From: Microcebus murinus
Taxonomy: Eukaryota; Chordata; Mammalia; Primates; Cheirogaleidae
Assembly (NCBI RefSeq): GCF_040939455.1
Contig: NC_134136.1
Coordinates: 105,512,014 to 105,576,013, forward strand
Direction: 5' to 3'
DNA: 64,000 nt
Positions 48,020 through 60,346 of the stretch are shown piece after piece. The number at the start of each line of letters is the position of its first letter. Positions within the stretch are counted from its first letter, which is position 1. The translations under genes and the position numbers were made by a program. The notes below the pieces were generated by a model. That model did not search any database. It saw only the letters and a list, made by a program, of their open reading frames with translations, and was not told the DNA's origin.

Positions 48020-49430
48020 AAAGAAAAATTCAGCCCTATATGACACCAAAAACATGATTCACAAAAGAAAAAATGGACATATTGGACCTCATCAAATTAA
48101 AAACTTTTGCTTTGCAAAAGACCTTGTTAAGAGGATGAAAAGGCAAGTCACCAACTGGGAGAAAATATTTGCAAATCACATATCCAACAAAAGACTCATA
48201 TCCAGAGTATATAAAGAACTCTCTAAATTCAACAGTGAGAAAACAAACAGTTTGATAAGAAAATGGACAAAAGACTTGAATAGAGGTCCTTGCCTGCGAG
48301 AGTGGCCACTGCATTGGTGCTCTGGGGCTTGGACCCTGGCTAGCCAGAAAATAAACCTCCTCTTGTGTGATTGCAAAAAAAAAAAAAAAAAAAAAAAAAA
48401 AGACTTGAATAGAAACTTCATCAAAGAAGATATATAGATGGCAAATAAACACAGAAAAAGGTTTGCAAGATTGCTAGCCATTAGGGAAATGCAAATTAAA
48501 ACCATGATGAGATACCACTACACTGGAATGGCTAAAATAACAATTACTGATAATACCTGATATTAATACCTGCTGTTAATAATGCGGAGTTACTGAATCT
48601 TTCACACATCATTGGTGGGAATATAAAATGGTACAGCCACTCTGGAAAGCAGCATGGCAGTTTCTTTTAAAAAAATTAAGCATACACTTACCATATAACT
48701 CAGCAATCATTACACAGCTGGACATTTATATTAGAGAAATGAAAGCTTACGTTCACACAAAAACCTGTGCATAAATATTCATAAGTGGCTTGATATGTAA
48801 TAGTCCAAAATTGGAAGCAATGCAAATGTCCGTCAAGTGAATGGTTGAACAAATTGTGGTATATCTATATCATAGAGTACTACTCAGCAATGAAAAGGAA
48901 TGAATTATTGATACACACAGCTTGAATGGATTTTAAGGTCATTGTGTTGGGTGAAAAGAGCCAATCTTAAAAAGTTATATGCTGTATGATTTCATTTATA
49001 TAACATTCTTGAAATGACAAAATTATAGAGGTAGAGAACAGATAAGAGGTTGGCAGGAGTTAGGGAAAGGGAGGGAGGAAAGGAGTTGTGACTATAAGGC
49101 AGCATGAAGGAATTCCTTTGTGGTGATGAAACAGTTCTGTATGTTGATTGTGGTGGTGGGTTCACAAATGCATATATATGATGAAATGTCATAGAATTAT
49201 ACACAGACATGCAAAAAATAAGGGCATACAAAATCTGGTGAAATCAGAGTAAGATCTGTAGTCTAGTAAATTGTATAGTATTGTGCCAATTAATTTCTTG
49301 GTTTTGATGATGCATGATAGTTATGTCATATGTCACCATTGGGGGGAGCTGTGTGATGGGTACATTGGCTTGTACTATTTTTGCAGCTTCTTGTGAATCT
49401 GTAATTATTTTTAAATTAAAAGTTAAAAAA
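48020..49430 (+). mobile_element. LINE-1 3' end (L1M-like), interrupted
   Basis: It covers the ORF2 C-terminal region (ATTGGACCTCATCAAATTAA, AAAGGCAAGTCACC, GAGATACCACTACACTGGAA) through the 3' UTR to an A-rich end. Frames are fragmentary. The retroposed LTR R region at 48285-48397 splits it. Confidence 0.85.
48285..48397 (+). mobile_element. retroposed copy of an ERV LTR R region
   Basis: 48285-48375 (91 nt) aligns without gaps to 13256-13346 in the LTR composite, with 4 mismatches. It starts at GGTCCTTGCC, about 27 bp downstream of the LTR TATA box, and ends at GATTGCA, about 20 bp after AATAAA, followed by a poly-A tail. The perfect 16-bp duplication AAAAGACTTGAATAGA is at 48269-48284 and 48398-48413. 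This is the signature of an L1-mobilised polyadenylated RNA that began at the LTR start site and ended at the polyadenylation site of the same LTR. A 5'-truncated longer RNA is the alternative. Confidence 0.85.
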
Positions 49431-49482
49431 ATTTAACAACAACAAAATTGCAGCCCAAGTCTTAGTGTCAACAGCCAATGGA

Positions 49483-49822
<340 letters not shown>

Positions 49823-49835
49823 AACAGCCAATGGA

Positions 49836-50780
49836 ATCAGTAAAATGAGTGAAAAATAAAATCCTTGGTAATATTGGTTTTTATATTGAATTCATTAGAT
49901 AAAAACTAGATTTTGAAGAGTCATTTGACTGATACTCAAATTCTCTTAAGACAATTACTAGGTGGTATTTTTTTCTTCTGGGGGCTGGCTATATGCCATA
50001 CTATCACCAGAACTCTAACATCCTACAGAATATTGAATGAGAAAAAAAAATTTAAAGAAATAAGTGTTGAAATTATTCTCTGATCACAATTTTTTATCTC
50101 TATTACATTAATGTCTAATTTTCATCACTTTTAAGTTCTAGGTAGCAATGATAAGGTGACTTTTGTAGCACCTTTCTTAAGCACAAAAAGTTAAAAGTGG
50201 GTGTTGGTGTCAAACAGCATTAAAAAGTCACTCAGAGTTGTATTCAGAGAAAGGACAGCTTAAAAGAGCAACAGAGCAATTCAGCCCTTAAGCAGAGACC
50301 TTATTTATATGCCACATTTCAGCTGGGAAGAGATTTTATGACCAAATCTTAGAGCTTTAAAGATGAAGTCTATAATATAAACATCCTAGCAGCATTAACT
50401 CTAACGGCACAAGGTGAGCGTGGTGCATACCCCCATTTATTATTTTGGTTCTCTTCTGCATGAAAGACATTTCAATAGTCAGTGTAACACTCCATTTATA
50501 CGATTCTCCTCTTGGAACTTTTAGACATCATACAAAGCTATGTGTAAAATTGAATGATTAATATAAGCCTTAATATGGATTTGGACCTTGGGTTGTAGCA
50601 TGGACTTCGTGAGTTCTTTCCCTCTAACAAGACAGAGTTATGGATTTAGGATGGAAAAAACAAAGGTTTCATTATTATTTGCTCTGGCTGTTCCTCCCAG
50701 GAAGGGGTAAATGATTGGGAATTATTAAATTTTTCCTTCTTGGGTTACCAGCTAGGTCAATTTGGTTAAATTAAAATAAT
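49836..50780. other. non-coding, unique sequence
   Basis: No gene or clear repeat is recognised. Confidence 0.4.
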
Positions 50781-51143
<363 letters not shown>

Positions 51144-51169
51144 TCAAAAGCTCTATCAATTATCTGCTT

Positions 51170-51650
51170 TCTGTAAATTATGCCCCCAAGCCTTCATATA
51201 TACTGATCATTCTCTTTGGAATGCTCTTCTGTCTTCCTCTCTCACTTCAAACTACCCCTGCCCCACCCTTTTTATTCAATTTCTACTCATCCTTCCGAAC
51301 TTAATGTAAAATTTACTTCCTAAAGGAAGTCCTAGATTGGATTAGGTTCCCCATTGTACTCTCTCCTACTATCCTGGACTTCTCTTTCATAGGCTTTAAC
51401 ACAGGCTTCATAGGCTTTAACATTTAATTAATTAATTTAATTAATTATTATTTATTAATTAATAAAAAATTAATTAAATGATTAATTTTTATCTCACGTC
51501 TTCCCTACTATACCATAAAGTCTACCAGGGCAGAGAAATATTGAACGTATACAGATCCGTATCCCCAGTACCCAGTGAAGTACCTGGTATAGAGTAGGTG
51601 TTCAACATTCATTTGTTGAAATAAGGTAAAGAATGAATGAAGGTAAAAGT
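51170..51650 (+). mobile_element. LINE-2 3' end with an AT-rich insert
   Basis: GGAATGCTCTTCTGTC, AGTCTACCAGGGCAGAGA, CCCCAGTACCCAGTG and TAGAGTAGGTGTTCAAC are the L2 3' phrases. A palindromic TTAATTAAT-rich patch sits at 51422-51490. Confidence 0.7.
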
Positions 51651-51659
51651 AGAAGAGAA

Positions 51660-52240
51660 ATGGTAATAGTTGTAATATCTAACATTTATTGAGCACTTAC
51701 TATATGTCATGCTATACATTGTGTTAAATGCTTTTCTTAGGTTATGCCATTCAATTCTTACCACACCCTAAGAGATAAGTACTATTCTTTTTTTTTTTTT
51801 ATTTTTTTTTATTTTTTATTTTTTTTGAGACAGAGTCTCGCTTTGTTGTCCAGGCTAGAGTGAGTGCCGTGGCGTCAGCCTAGCTCACAGCAACCTCAAA
51901 CTCCTGGGCTCCAGTGATCCTTCTGCCTCAGCCTCCCAAGTAGCTGGGACTACAGGCATGCGCCACCATGCCCGGCTAATTTTTTATATACATATCAGTT
52001 GGCCAATTAATTTCTTTCTATTTATAGTAGAGACGGGGTCTCGCTCTTGCTCAGGCTGGTTTTGAACTCCTGACCTTGAGCAATCCGCCCGCCTCGGCCT
52101 CCCAAGAGCTAGGATTACAGGCGTGAGCCACAGCGCCCGGCCCATAAGTACTATTCTTATCTGCATACACCAGATAGGATAACCAAGGCTTTAGATAGTT
52201 TGAGGAAGCTACTCAAGATTACATAGCTGGTAATGTTTTT
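51660..52240 (+). repeat. MIR split by an Alu
   Basis: Text from ACATTTATTGAGCACTTAC through TTCAATTCTTACCACACCC continues after the Alu in TAACCAAGGCTTTAGATAG and TTACATAGCTGGTAATG. Confidence 0.75.
51790..52143 (-). mobile_element. Alu (lemur type), antisense, inside the MIR
   Basis: It has a long T/A-rich start. The perfect duplication ATAAGTACTATTCTT is at 51775-51789 and 52144-52158. Confidence 0.95.
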
Positions 52241-54087
52241 TAGTCACATAACAACTTCTTTCCTATTCCTTTTCCTTACCTTCTCCTTTCTCTATCCATT
52301 CTGTATCGACACTCACCCTTTCTCTGTGGATAAAATTCCTGATGTCAATGTCAGACAGAAGTAACTTTGTTCTGGACATTCTTCGAGGACATTGCTCCCT
52401 AGGGAGAAGCTACTTCTAGAGCTAGTTTTTGATGGAGTAACCAAGGGCAGATGAAGTTGTTTCATTCAGGGTTTCAATATATCTCTGTGGCAGTCTGTGC
52501 AGGTTTGGACGATACGCTGAGGCAGATTAAAAAAAAACAAAACTGTTCTGCCCATTCTAATATATATGATAATATTGTACTTTAGTTATGAGGTAATTTT
52601 TTAAATCAAAAGGTCTAAAAGTTCTTTTTCAATATATCAATTTCAAAAAGTAATCATTTAAAATATAAACACATAATACTATTGAAAATCAGATATGTGA
52701 GCAGCAAATTGCCAATATTTAAATTTTTTCAAATCTGACTCATGGTCCTCCCTCCCACCAATGGCAGCTAGTGCTATCATCATGACTATCACGGTTTAGC
52801 AGTTTTAAAATATATGTTACATACCAAGTAGGCTGCAAGTAGCTTTCCCTGTGGCATTTGGAAACACATTAAAAATATGCAGCTTGACTTTTCATCCCCT
52901 TCACACCCTCTGCATTTCCCTTTTGGAGAGCTCAGAGGGAGGTGAAGTGGGAAGAAAATCAACCCAAAGAAAGGAAAATAGAATTTTACCCCTGTAGAAA
53001 ACAATGTGCAAAACTAAATCTATTGTTCTTAATTCGGGTTCTGGTTCTCATGCCTGCCTTTTTTGTGTCTATCATTTTATTTTTGTTTAATAGTGATTTT
53101 CCATTTAGGAGTGCTCTTGCATTCATCTCTCTTTATGCCTGTCTTTATATTCCTGCTGTTCCATTTGATGCTCCAGCTTTAGCTTATTTTAGTCTTGTTC
53201 TTGATGGTTCTCACTTGTCCTTCACTGTGATCACTCCGTTTATCTGCATCTTTTCCTAATTCTCCATTTTCTCTCAGTTTTCTAGATCCTGGACATCTTT
53301 TTTTCAACTCCAATACATTGCTGCTAAACCTTGACTCTTTTGCTTAACAAATTTTATTTCCTTAATTAATCCTTATGTATTTTATTTTTAAAAAAAATCT
53401 CTCCACAATTTTCTGTAATTGAATTTCCAGCTCCATATTTCTTTTTGAGGTTTACTTTTGGCAGAGTGTTCACTTGGTTACTTTCTTCTTTCCTTACTGA
53501 GTGTAATTGGCAAGACTTATCATCCCTGCTTTTGGTCTTTGGATGCATGTGGACTAAACAGTTTGAAGCAGTGAGTGAGGGCAAATGAAGGCACACTGGA
53601 GTTAGAGTCAGGAGGTCTGCCCTCAAGTCTGAACTCTGCCACTTAATCATCAGAACATCATTTGCAGAATGAAAATAATGATATTACCAGCTCTTCTAAG
53701 GGATCAAATGAGATAAAATACATACAAACAGACTACAAATGCCTCCTACTTGAGGTATTTTTGTCTTCATGCAACTGTCATTCCATAAATTGGCACCTCT
53801 TTTCTAGTTAATACAAGGCCAAAAAAAAATGATGAAAAATGTTAAATTAAGCGTCAGATATTTAAAATTGTATAATATCAAATTCTCCAAGAGGTTCTAA
53901 TCAACTTCTTGGTAAAAATATCTTGGTAATGTCAGCACAGAGAATACAGATTTTATCTACATTGCTCAGCCACATCCAAGATATGACTTTGTGTCAGAGG
54001 AGGTTGTAGAGGAAGGAATGGTATATGGAAACTTATTTCCAAAATTAAAATTAAATTAGAATTAACATAGAATTAAAAGACACCTTA
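52241..54087. other. non-coding, largely unique sequence
   Basis: No gene is supported. About 53590-53730 looks like antisense MIR (GAACTCTGCCACTTAATC). Frames at 52942-53259 and 53366-53650 show no domain. Confidence 0.4.
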
Positions 54088-54440
54088 GGCCGGGCACAAT
54101 GGCTCACGCCTATAATCCTAGCACTCTGGGAGGCCGAGGTGGGCGAATTGTTTGAGCTCAGGAGTTCAAGAACAGCCTGAGCAAGAGCGAGACCATGTTT
54201 CTACCAAAAAAAAAATAGAAAAAAAATTAGCTGGATAACTAAAAATATATACATAAAAAATTAGCCGGGCATGGTGGTGCATGCCTGTAGTTCCAAGCTA
54301 CTCTGGAGGCTGAGGCAGGAGAATTGCTTGAGCTCAGGAGTTTGAGGTTGCTGTGGGCTAGGCTGATGCCACAGTACTCTAGCCCCGGCAACAGAGTGAG
54401 ACTCTGTCTAAAAAAAAAAAAAAAAAAAAAGCAAAAAATT
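54088..54440 (+). mobile_element. Alu (lemur type), with a diverged middle
   Basis: It starts GGCCGGGCACAATGGC. The middle reads CTACCAAAAAAAAAATAG then TAGCTGGATAACTAAA, a variant linker. It ends in a long A-rich tail. Confidence 0.9.
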
Positions 54441-54609
54441 AAAAAAAAAGTTCTTAGGCTCTAGGATACAGAAATTATTATCCAAATTTCTCATAGAAAG
54501 ACAGAATCTTATCTTAATCATTCGTTTAAGTCGGTTGTACAAATTTTGCATAAATACTTTCAGTAATAGGTATTAGGTATTTCAAGAAGCAACCCATTTC
54601 ATTACCAGA

Positions 54610-54940
54610 TGTCTTGCTTTTTTTCTTTAATCTGTGTAAATTTAAGGAGTACAGTGCAGTTTTGTTACATGGATATATTGTGTAGTGGTGAAATCTGAAC
54701 TATTAGTGTAACTATTACCTAGATAATGTACATTGAACCCATTAAGTAATTTCTCATCCCTCACCCTGCTCCCACCCTGTTACCCTTCGAAGTCTCCAAT
54801 GTCTATTATTCCACACTCTATGTCCATGTGTGATTGGACAAGGATAATGTAGTGTATATATACAGATGTCTTCTTTTGAGAGAAATTACATATAACATAT
54901 ACCCACTAATTCCAGCAACTTCCTGAACAAGTCCAATTCT
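54610..54940 (-). mobile_element. LINE-1 3' UTR fragment, antisense
   Basis: TTTGTTACATGGATATATTG, TCTCATCCCTCACCC and CCAATGTCTATTATTCCAC are antisense L1M 3' UTR phrases. Confidence 0.65.
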
Positions 54941-54980
54941 TACCTGTGGCAGCTCTTTAATGTTTCTGAACAGTTTCTGG

Positions 54981-55321
54981 GCTTTCCTTTCCTTTCCCTT
55001 CCCTTCCCTTCCCTTCCCTTCCCTTCCCTTCCCTTCCCTTCCCTTCCTTTCCTTTTCCTTTTCCTTTTCCTTTTCCCTTCCCTTCCCTTCCCTTCCCTTC
55101 CCTTCCCTTCCCTTCCCTTCCCTTTCTTTCCTTTTTCCTTTTTCCTTTTTCCTTTTTCCTTTTTCCTTTTTCCTTTTTCCTTTTTCCTTTTTCCTTTTTC
55201 CTTTTTCCTTTTTCCTTTTTCCTTTTTCCTTTTTCCTTTTTCCTTTTTCCTTTTTCCTTTCCTTTCCTTTCCTTTCCTTTCCTTTCCTTTCCTTTCCTTT
55301 CCTTTCCTTTCCTTTCCTTTT
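54981..55321. repeat. polypyrimidine tract (CCCTT/TTTTCC/CCTTT)n
   Basis: About 340 bp of pure C/T on plus, in three blocks of different unit (CCCTT, then CCTTTTT/CCCTT, then CCTTT). It sits between the left target repeat and the T-rich start of the antisense Alu. It is therefore an expanded Alu poly-T tail. Chance frames of repeated P/S/L/F residues are not genes. Confidence 0.95.
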
Positions 55322-55606
55322 CTGACAGAGTCTTGCTTTGTTGCCCAGGCTAAGTGAGTGCCGTGGCGTCAGCCTAGCTCACAGCAACCTCAGACTCCTG
55401 GGCTCAAGCAATCCTCCTGCCTCAGCCTCCTGAGTAGCTGGGACTACAGGCATGCACCACCATGCCTGGCTAATTTTTTCTATATATATTAGTTGGCCAA
55501 TTAATTTCTTTCTATTTATAGTCTTTCGAACTCCTGACCTTGAGCAATCCGCCTGCCTTGGCCTCCCAGAGTGCTAGAATTACAGGCGTGAGCCACCACG
55601 CCCGGA
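55322..55606 (-). mobile_element. Alu (lemur type), antisense, with an internal deletion
   Basis: Around 55520 the usual GAGACGGGGTCTCGC segment is missing (ATTTATAGTCTTTCGAACTC). The flanks CTGGGCTTTCCTTT (54977-54990) and CTGGGTTATCCTTT (55607-55620) are the duplication, 12 of 14 matching. Confidence 0.85.
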
Positions 55607-55620
55607 CTGGGTTATCCTTT

Positions 55621-57840
55621 TCTAGAGCTAAAATTCCTGTCCCTTTAACTGTTTCTCATGTAATATGCTTTCCCTGCTCTTCAGTATTCCAGATTGCTAC
55701 ATCTGTCAGTGGCCTCTACAAACCTGAACATTCAGAGATGGACATAATACTGTGGATCTATTCCCTCTGTAGAGATCTGGGCAGTATTACGTCACCTGGG
55801 AGGTCACGTGCTTTGGGAACATGAGTGCTGTCTCTGATTTTAGAAAGCTGCATTGCAGTCCATAAACTCTTCAGCAGGAGCCAACAAGTTTTCATGTGTG
55901 TGCCAAGAACTTCCACAAACTAACTTATTTTCAGTAAGACTGTTGAGGGTTTTGAGTTAAACTATTAATAATTTCTTATAGCTACGTAGAAACCAAAGGT
56001 GTCTATTCAATGTAATTTGAACTATGGAACTCTTTAAATTGACAGTATTCAATATCAAGTTAATACAAAAGATAGAACACTGGATGTCAACTTCTTCCTT
56101 ATCATTATTTTTAAACTGTTATTGAGTTTTTACTCTGTGCTGTGCATGTAAAGTGTTTTACATATACAACAGCCCTGTAAGATAATTATCATTCCCATTT
56201 AATAGATCAGAATGAGGCACAGAAAGGTTTATTAATTTGTCCAAGGGCATCCAGCTACCAAGTGGATCTGAACCCAGGAAGTCTGACTCCTAACTCTATA
56301 CTGCCTTTTCTCCCTGGGCAGTATATAATTGGAAAATATTATTTATGTTAGTTAATTGGTTATGTTTGCATAAAATAAAAATATGAACAAGACCTTACCT
56401 TAAAGTTTTTGTTTCCCAAGTTTCCAAGGTCCATTCTATAGAACGTTAGTATCTCAAGGTGACCTGAAGAAGGAAAAAGCAGTTCTCATGTTTAAGATCA
56501 TATAGCTAGTTGCTATTTTTTCTTAACTTAGCCACTTTGGCCATGAAATGTGAATGACATATTTCCATAAGATATTGTACATATGACCAGTTTGTAGACA
56601 TTGAATACATTGTACATATTTATAACTTCTCGAACTCTTCATAAATTTCACATGCCTAAAAATGCCATTTAAAACAGTTGCTACTCCAATCATCTACATT
56701 TCCTATATAAAATGTCTTAAAACTTGGTTAATTTACAGCTCTCTACCATAGACTAAATGGCTTATAAAAAAATTTACAGTTCTCAGCAGTTACAACACAC
56801 ATAATAATAGTGAATTAAGAAGTTTAAGAATGTTTTTACAAGTGGGCCAAATGTGGAGGCAATGGTAAAGGACAGGAAATGGGAACATTTAAAAATCTTA
56901 TAACAGCACTTTGTAATTCTCTGAAGCACAAATTCAGTTAAGTTCAACTATCTATGATGCTCAAAGAAGCATGGAGGAGAAATTTATGTTGGTGATGTTA
57001 GGCCACTCCTGTATATATTTAAAATGATAACCATAATGGCATCAATAAAGCCCCAATGACACAAAGAAATTCTCTTAATGAATATTGTCTTTTAGTGGGA
57101 TAACCAATATGAATACCTTATATCCATCTCTATTTTAACATCTGAGTCCTATTTGTTAGCTAATTTCCTTTTATCCATTTTTGTTCCTCACACACTATGA
57201 ATAATTCTCTCAGTTGTCCATACCATCTCCCTTCACATGATATATTTACCAAATTATCATGGCCCACTTATAAGCATCGCTTTGGAAGACTAAACAAATT
57301 AAGTCCATTCAATCTCTCTGTGCAAATGACATTTTCAAAGACAAATTGAAAAAATTCAATCCATTCAGTATAAGACACAATAAAAATGTCATAAAAACTG
57401 GTTTCAAAGTCAAACCAAGCAAGTTTGTACTTTTTTATTATCCTCCCAAAACGGAAAGGAAAATAGAAAATATGAGAACCTTAACTTTTGAGACCAGTGT
57501 GGGAAACTGTAATTACATTAGCAACATCCAACGGTGTTATCAACACTGAGCAATTCCTCTCATCTCAACACAGCAGCAGACTCAGAAAATCACACCTTCT
57601 AGCTCATGGGATTTGTGACACTTAGTAATGCATGTGTAATTGGGTAAAAATAGGCATTACTGCAAACTTTATTTTTATTTGATTCTGTATTTCTCTAAAG
57701 GCAAAATTACTCATGGATCTCCTACTGCTGCTTTAAGAGGGCTATGGCTGGGTCCACTTTGAAGGAGTGAATAGAATGACTTTATTCAATTCTAGAATGA
57801 CCCAGGTGCTGCCATATTCCTGACAGGGGAGAATTGGTGC
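55621..57840. other. non-coding, with a MIR
   Basis: A sense MIR lies at about 56110-56320 (GTGCTGTGCATGTAAAGTG, GATCTGAACCCAGGAAGTC). The rest is unique with no gene. Confidence 0.45.
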
Positions 57841-57849
57841 CAGCAGGAT

Positions 57850-58624
57850 CCCTGGGACATTTTCTACCCCTTACAAAGCAGATAGAGCTGCTGGAAGATC
57901 CCCAATCAACTTTTCTTGACCAGATCTATTTGCCTACCACTTATCCATATTTCTTACCCCTCTGGGTGATGCTTCCAGACCGTATTCCTAAAACACGAAT
58001 CACACAATGCTCTTCATCTGCTCAAAAACAATTACTTCTTATTGCCGATTGCTTAAAAAATCTAAAGTCCTGGCATCCACCACAGAATAAATTCACTAGG
58101 AAGTCCAGCTCTATCCTCTTGGTAATACTTATTTTCCTCTTCTCTACATCTGGAACCCTCTGCTTTTCTCTTAATTGGTACCAGTGTCCTACCTTTGTTG
58201 GTGCTGTGTTCCCTCCCTGAAATGTCTTTTCTTCTCCCTTCTGCCTGTTCAGATCCCTGTCTTTCCTCCAATCCCCACTCATCCACGAAGCATTCTCTCT
58301 TTATCTTCCCATGCTTCAGATGGAGGCCTTTTCTGCAAGAAAGGAGCAAAGATATACAAAGGTAGAAGGAGATTAGGGGTGGGACAGTTTACCTCTCACC
58401 TTTGGTTCCATGTCATTTAAATATACAATGATTACATTTCATTTCACTTCTAGCTCCTCCTAGATGTCCCATGGCATCTTAAACTTGAGAAAATTTTCTA
58501 TTTCCTTCCAAAGACCCTGATCCTCCTCTTGTGTTCCCTCTCTCTGATGCCAACATATACTCAAGATGCTCAAAGTTGAAAATCCAGATATTGTTCTTCA
58601 AAATCCTTTTTGCTGTTTTTTCTC
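57850..58624 (+). mobile_element. LINE-2 3' region (left of the MST LTR)
   Basis: GAACCCTCTGCTTTTC, CATCCACCACAGAATAAATT and CAATCCCCACTCATCC are L2-style phrases. It is diverged. L2-like text resumes at 59015 beyond the LTR. Confidence 0.5.
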
Positions 58625-59014
58625 TGTTTTAGTCCATTTGTGTTACTGTAAAGGAATACATGAGACTGGGTAATTTATAAAGAAAAGAGGTTTATTTGAC
58701 TCATCGTTCTGCAGACTGTACAAGAAGCGTGGCTGCAGTCCCTGCTCCTGGTGAGGGCCTCAGGCTTCTTTCATTTATGGGGGAAAATGAAGGGGAGCTG
58801 GTGTGTAGAGATCATATGGCGGGGGAGTGTGTCTATCTCTTTTTCAACAACCAGCTCTGGGGGGAGCTCTCGAGAGAACTAATAGAGTAAGAACTCACTG
58901 GTTACCATGAGGATGGCACCCATGACCCAAATACCTCCCATTAGACCCCACCTCCAACATTGGGGATCAAATATCAACATGAGGTTTGGAGGGTCAAATA
59001 TCTAAACTATAACA
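58625..59014 (-). mobile_element. MST/THE1-type MaLR LTR, antisense
   Basis: TGTTTTAGTCCATTTGTG, GAGACTGGGTAATTTATAAA, CAACCAGCTCTGG and CACCTCCAACATTGGGGATC are antisense MST-LTR phrases. It ends CTATAACA. Confidence 0.8.
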
Positions 59015-59720
59015 GCTTCTCATCTGGTCAGCAAGAACTATAGTTTCTGGTTTTCAATGTCTATCTCTTATCACCTCTCCCTTCTCTCTTCTTTACTGTT
59101 TCTGCCTTAGTTGAGCCTTCACCATTTCATTCCAGATTTTCTTCAAAAGTTCCCTAATAGATCCCAGGCCTCAAGACTCATCTACACTTAGATTCTCAAT
59201 TCATTTTCCATGTTTGTCTTTGTTCCAAAGGGAAAATCTGATAATTTAATGAAAAACCCCAGCAGTGACATTCCATTGCTTTTCATGTACTGTTCAAACT
59301 TTGTAGTTGAACTGCCAGGTCTTCTCTGATCTGTCTTGCTTCCTTTCCAGCATCCTTTATTCTTCTTAATCTCTGTCCTGTCCTCCCCACTACTTGACCC
59401 TGAACATGAGAATGTCTGTCATGGCCCATATCACTCTCTCTGCAATGTGTTACCCCATTTCTTCTCTTCGACATCCCCCTATTCAATCTTTAAAAGTCCT
59501 TTCAGGTAACACACACCTGAGGAAGCTTCCAGAACACCCACCACTCCCGAGTCTAAGTAACATTCTATTTCTCTGTGTGTATGTAATTCTATCACAGCAC
59601 TTAAATATCAAATTTAATGCTGGTCTCCCCAACTAAAGTACAAACATCTTCAAGGCAGAACACCTAATATCTGGCGCAGTACTTGACCAAAGTGAAATCC
59701 TCATAAATAATTATGAATGC
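59015..59720 (+). mobile_element. LINE-2 3' end (right of the MST LTR)
   Basis: GAGGAAGCTTCCAGAACACC, AACATCTTCAAGGCAGAAC and TAATATCTGGCGCAG resemble the L2 3' end. It is diverged. Confidence 0.5.
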
Positions 59721-60331
59721 ATAAATAAATAGCATGTAATCCCAAATTTCTCCATATGGCTTTTCTTTTTTTAAAAGAATTGTTCATTGGTCTACATATG
59801 TGGATATGTCTTTCTAAGATTGTAAGGACCTTGACAATCAAGGACTTGGTGTCTCTGAAACTGCACAGGAATAGTCTCACACATAAAGGAGTTTGATAGA
59901 TACATAGAGATCATGACAGAGAGTAAGAGGTCTAATATGTGGGTTGATCAAGAGGCTACATTTACACCTTTATTCCTCCTTCCTGCTCAGCCTTTAATGG
60001 ATACATCTTTGGCTTATCAAGCAGAAGGGTAATCATTTCTTAGGACATCACTTTCAGGTCCAGCCAAGGGCACCCATCAACAGAGCCCATCATCAGCTGC
60101 AGTTGACCAGAACTCTAATTTGGCTGTTATCACTGAACTCTTTTGTAAGAAAGGTTGACTAAGCAGTGACCTTGTCTGTTTCACAAGATATAGAGAGCTC
60201 TCCCTCTAAACTCCCATAAGTTTCAAGACCTTTCTTTCTTTTTAATGTCTGGGAGATGTAGATGAGGTATAAATAACCACTGAGGGAGTGGTGTGATAGA
60301 GATATAATAGCAGATCAAGAATCCAATAGGT
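59721..60331. other. non-coding, unique sequence
   Basis: No gene or clear repeat. It ends with the target sequence of the HSPE1 retrocopy. Confidence 0.4.
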
Positions 60332-60346
60332 CAGAATTCTGCTCTT

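Noticed and set aside
48054..48437. 127-codon frame
   Set aside because: It is the L1 ORF2 C-terminal remnant running into the retroposed LTR R region and its poly-A.
51422..51490. palindromic TTAATTAAT-rich patch as a possible transposon end
   Set aside because: It has no defined inverted termini or target duplication. It is simple AT low complexity inside L2.
54960..55325. 121-codon frame of repeated F/P/S/L residues
   Set aside because: It is the translation of a pure polypyrimidine microsatellite.
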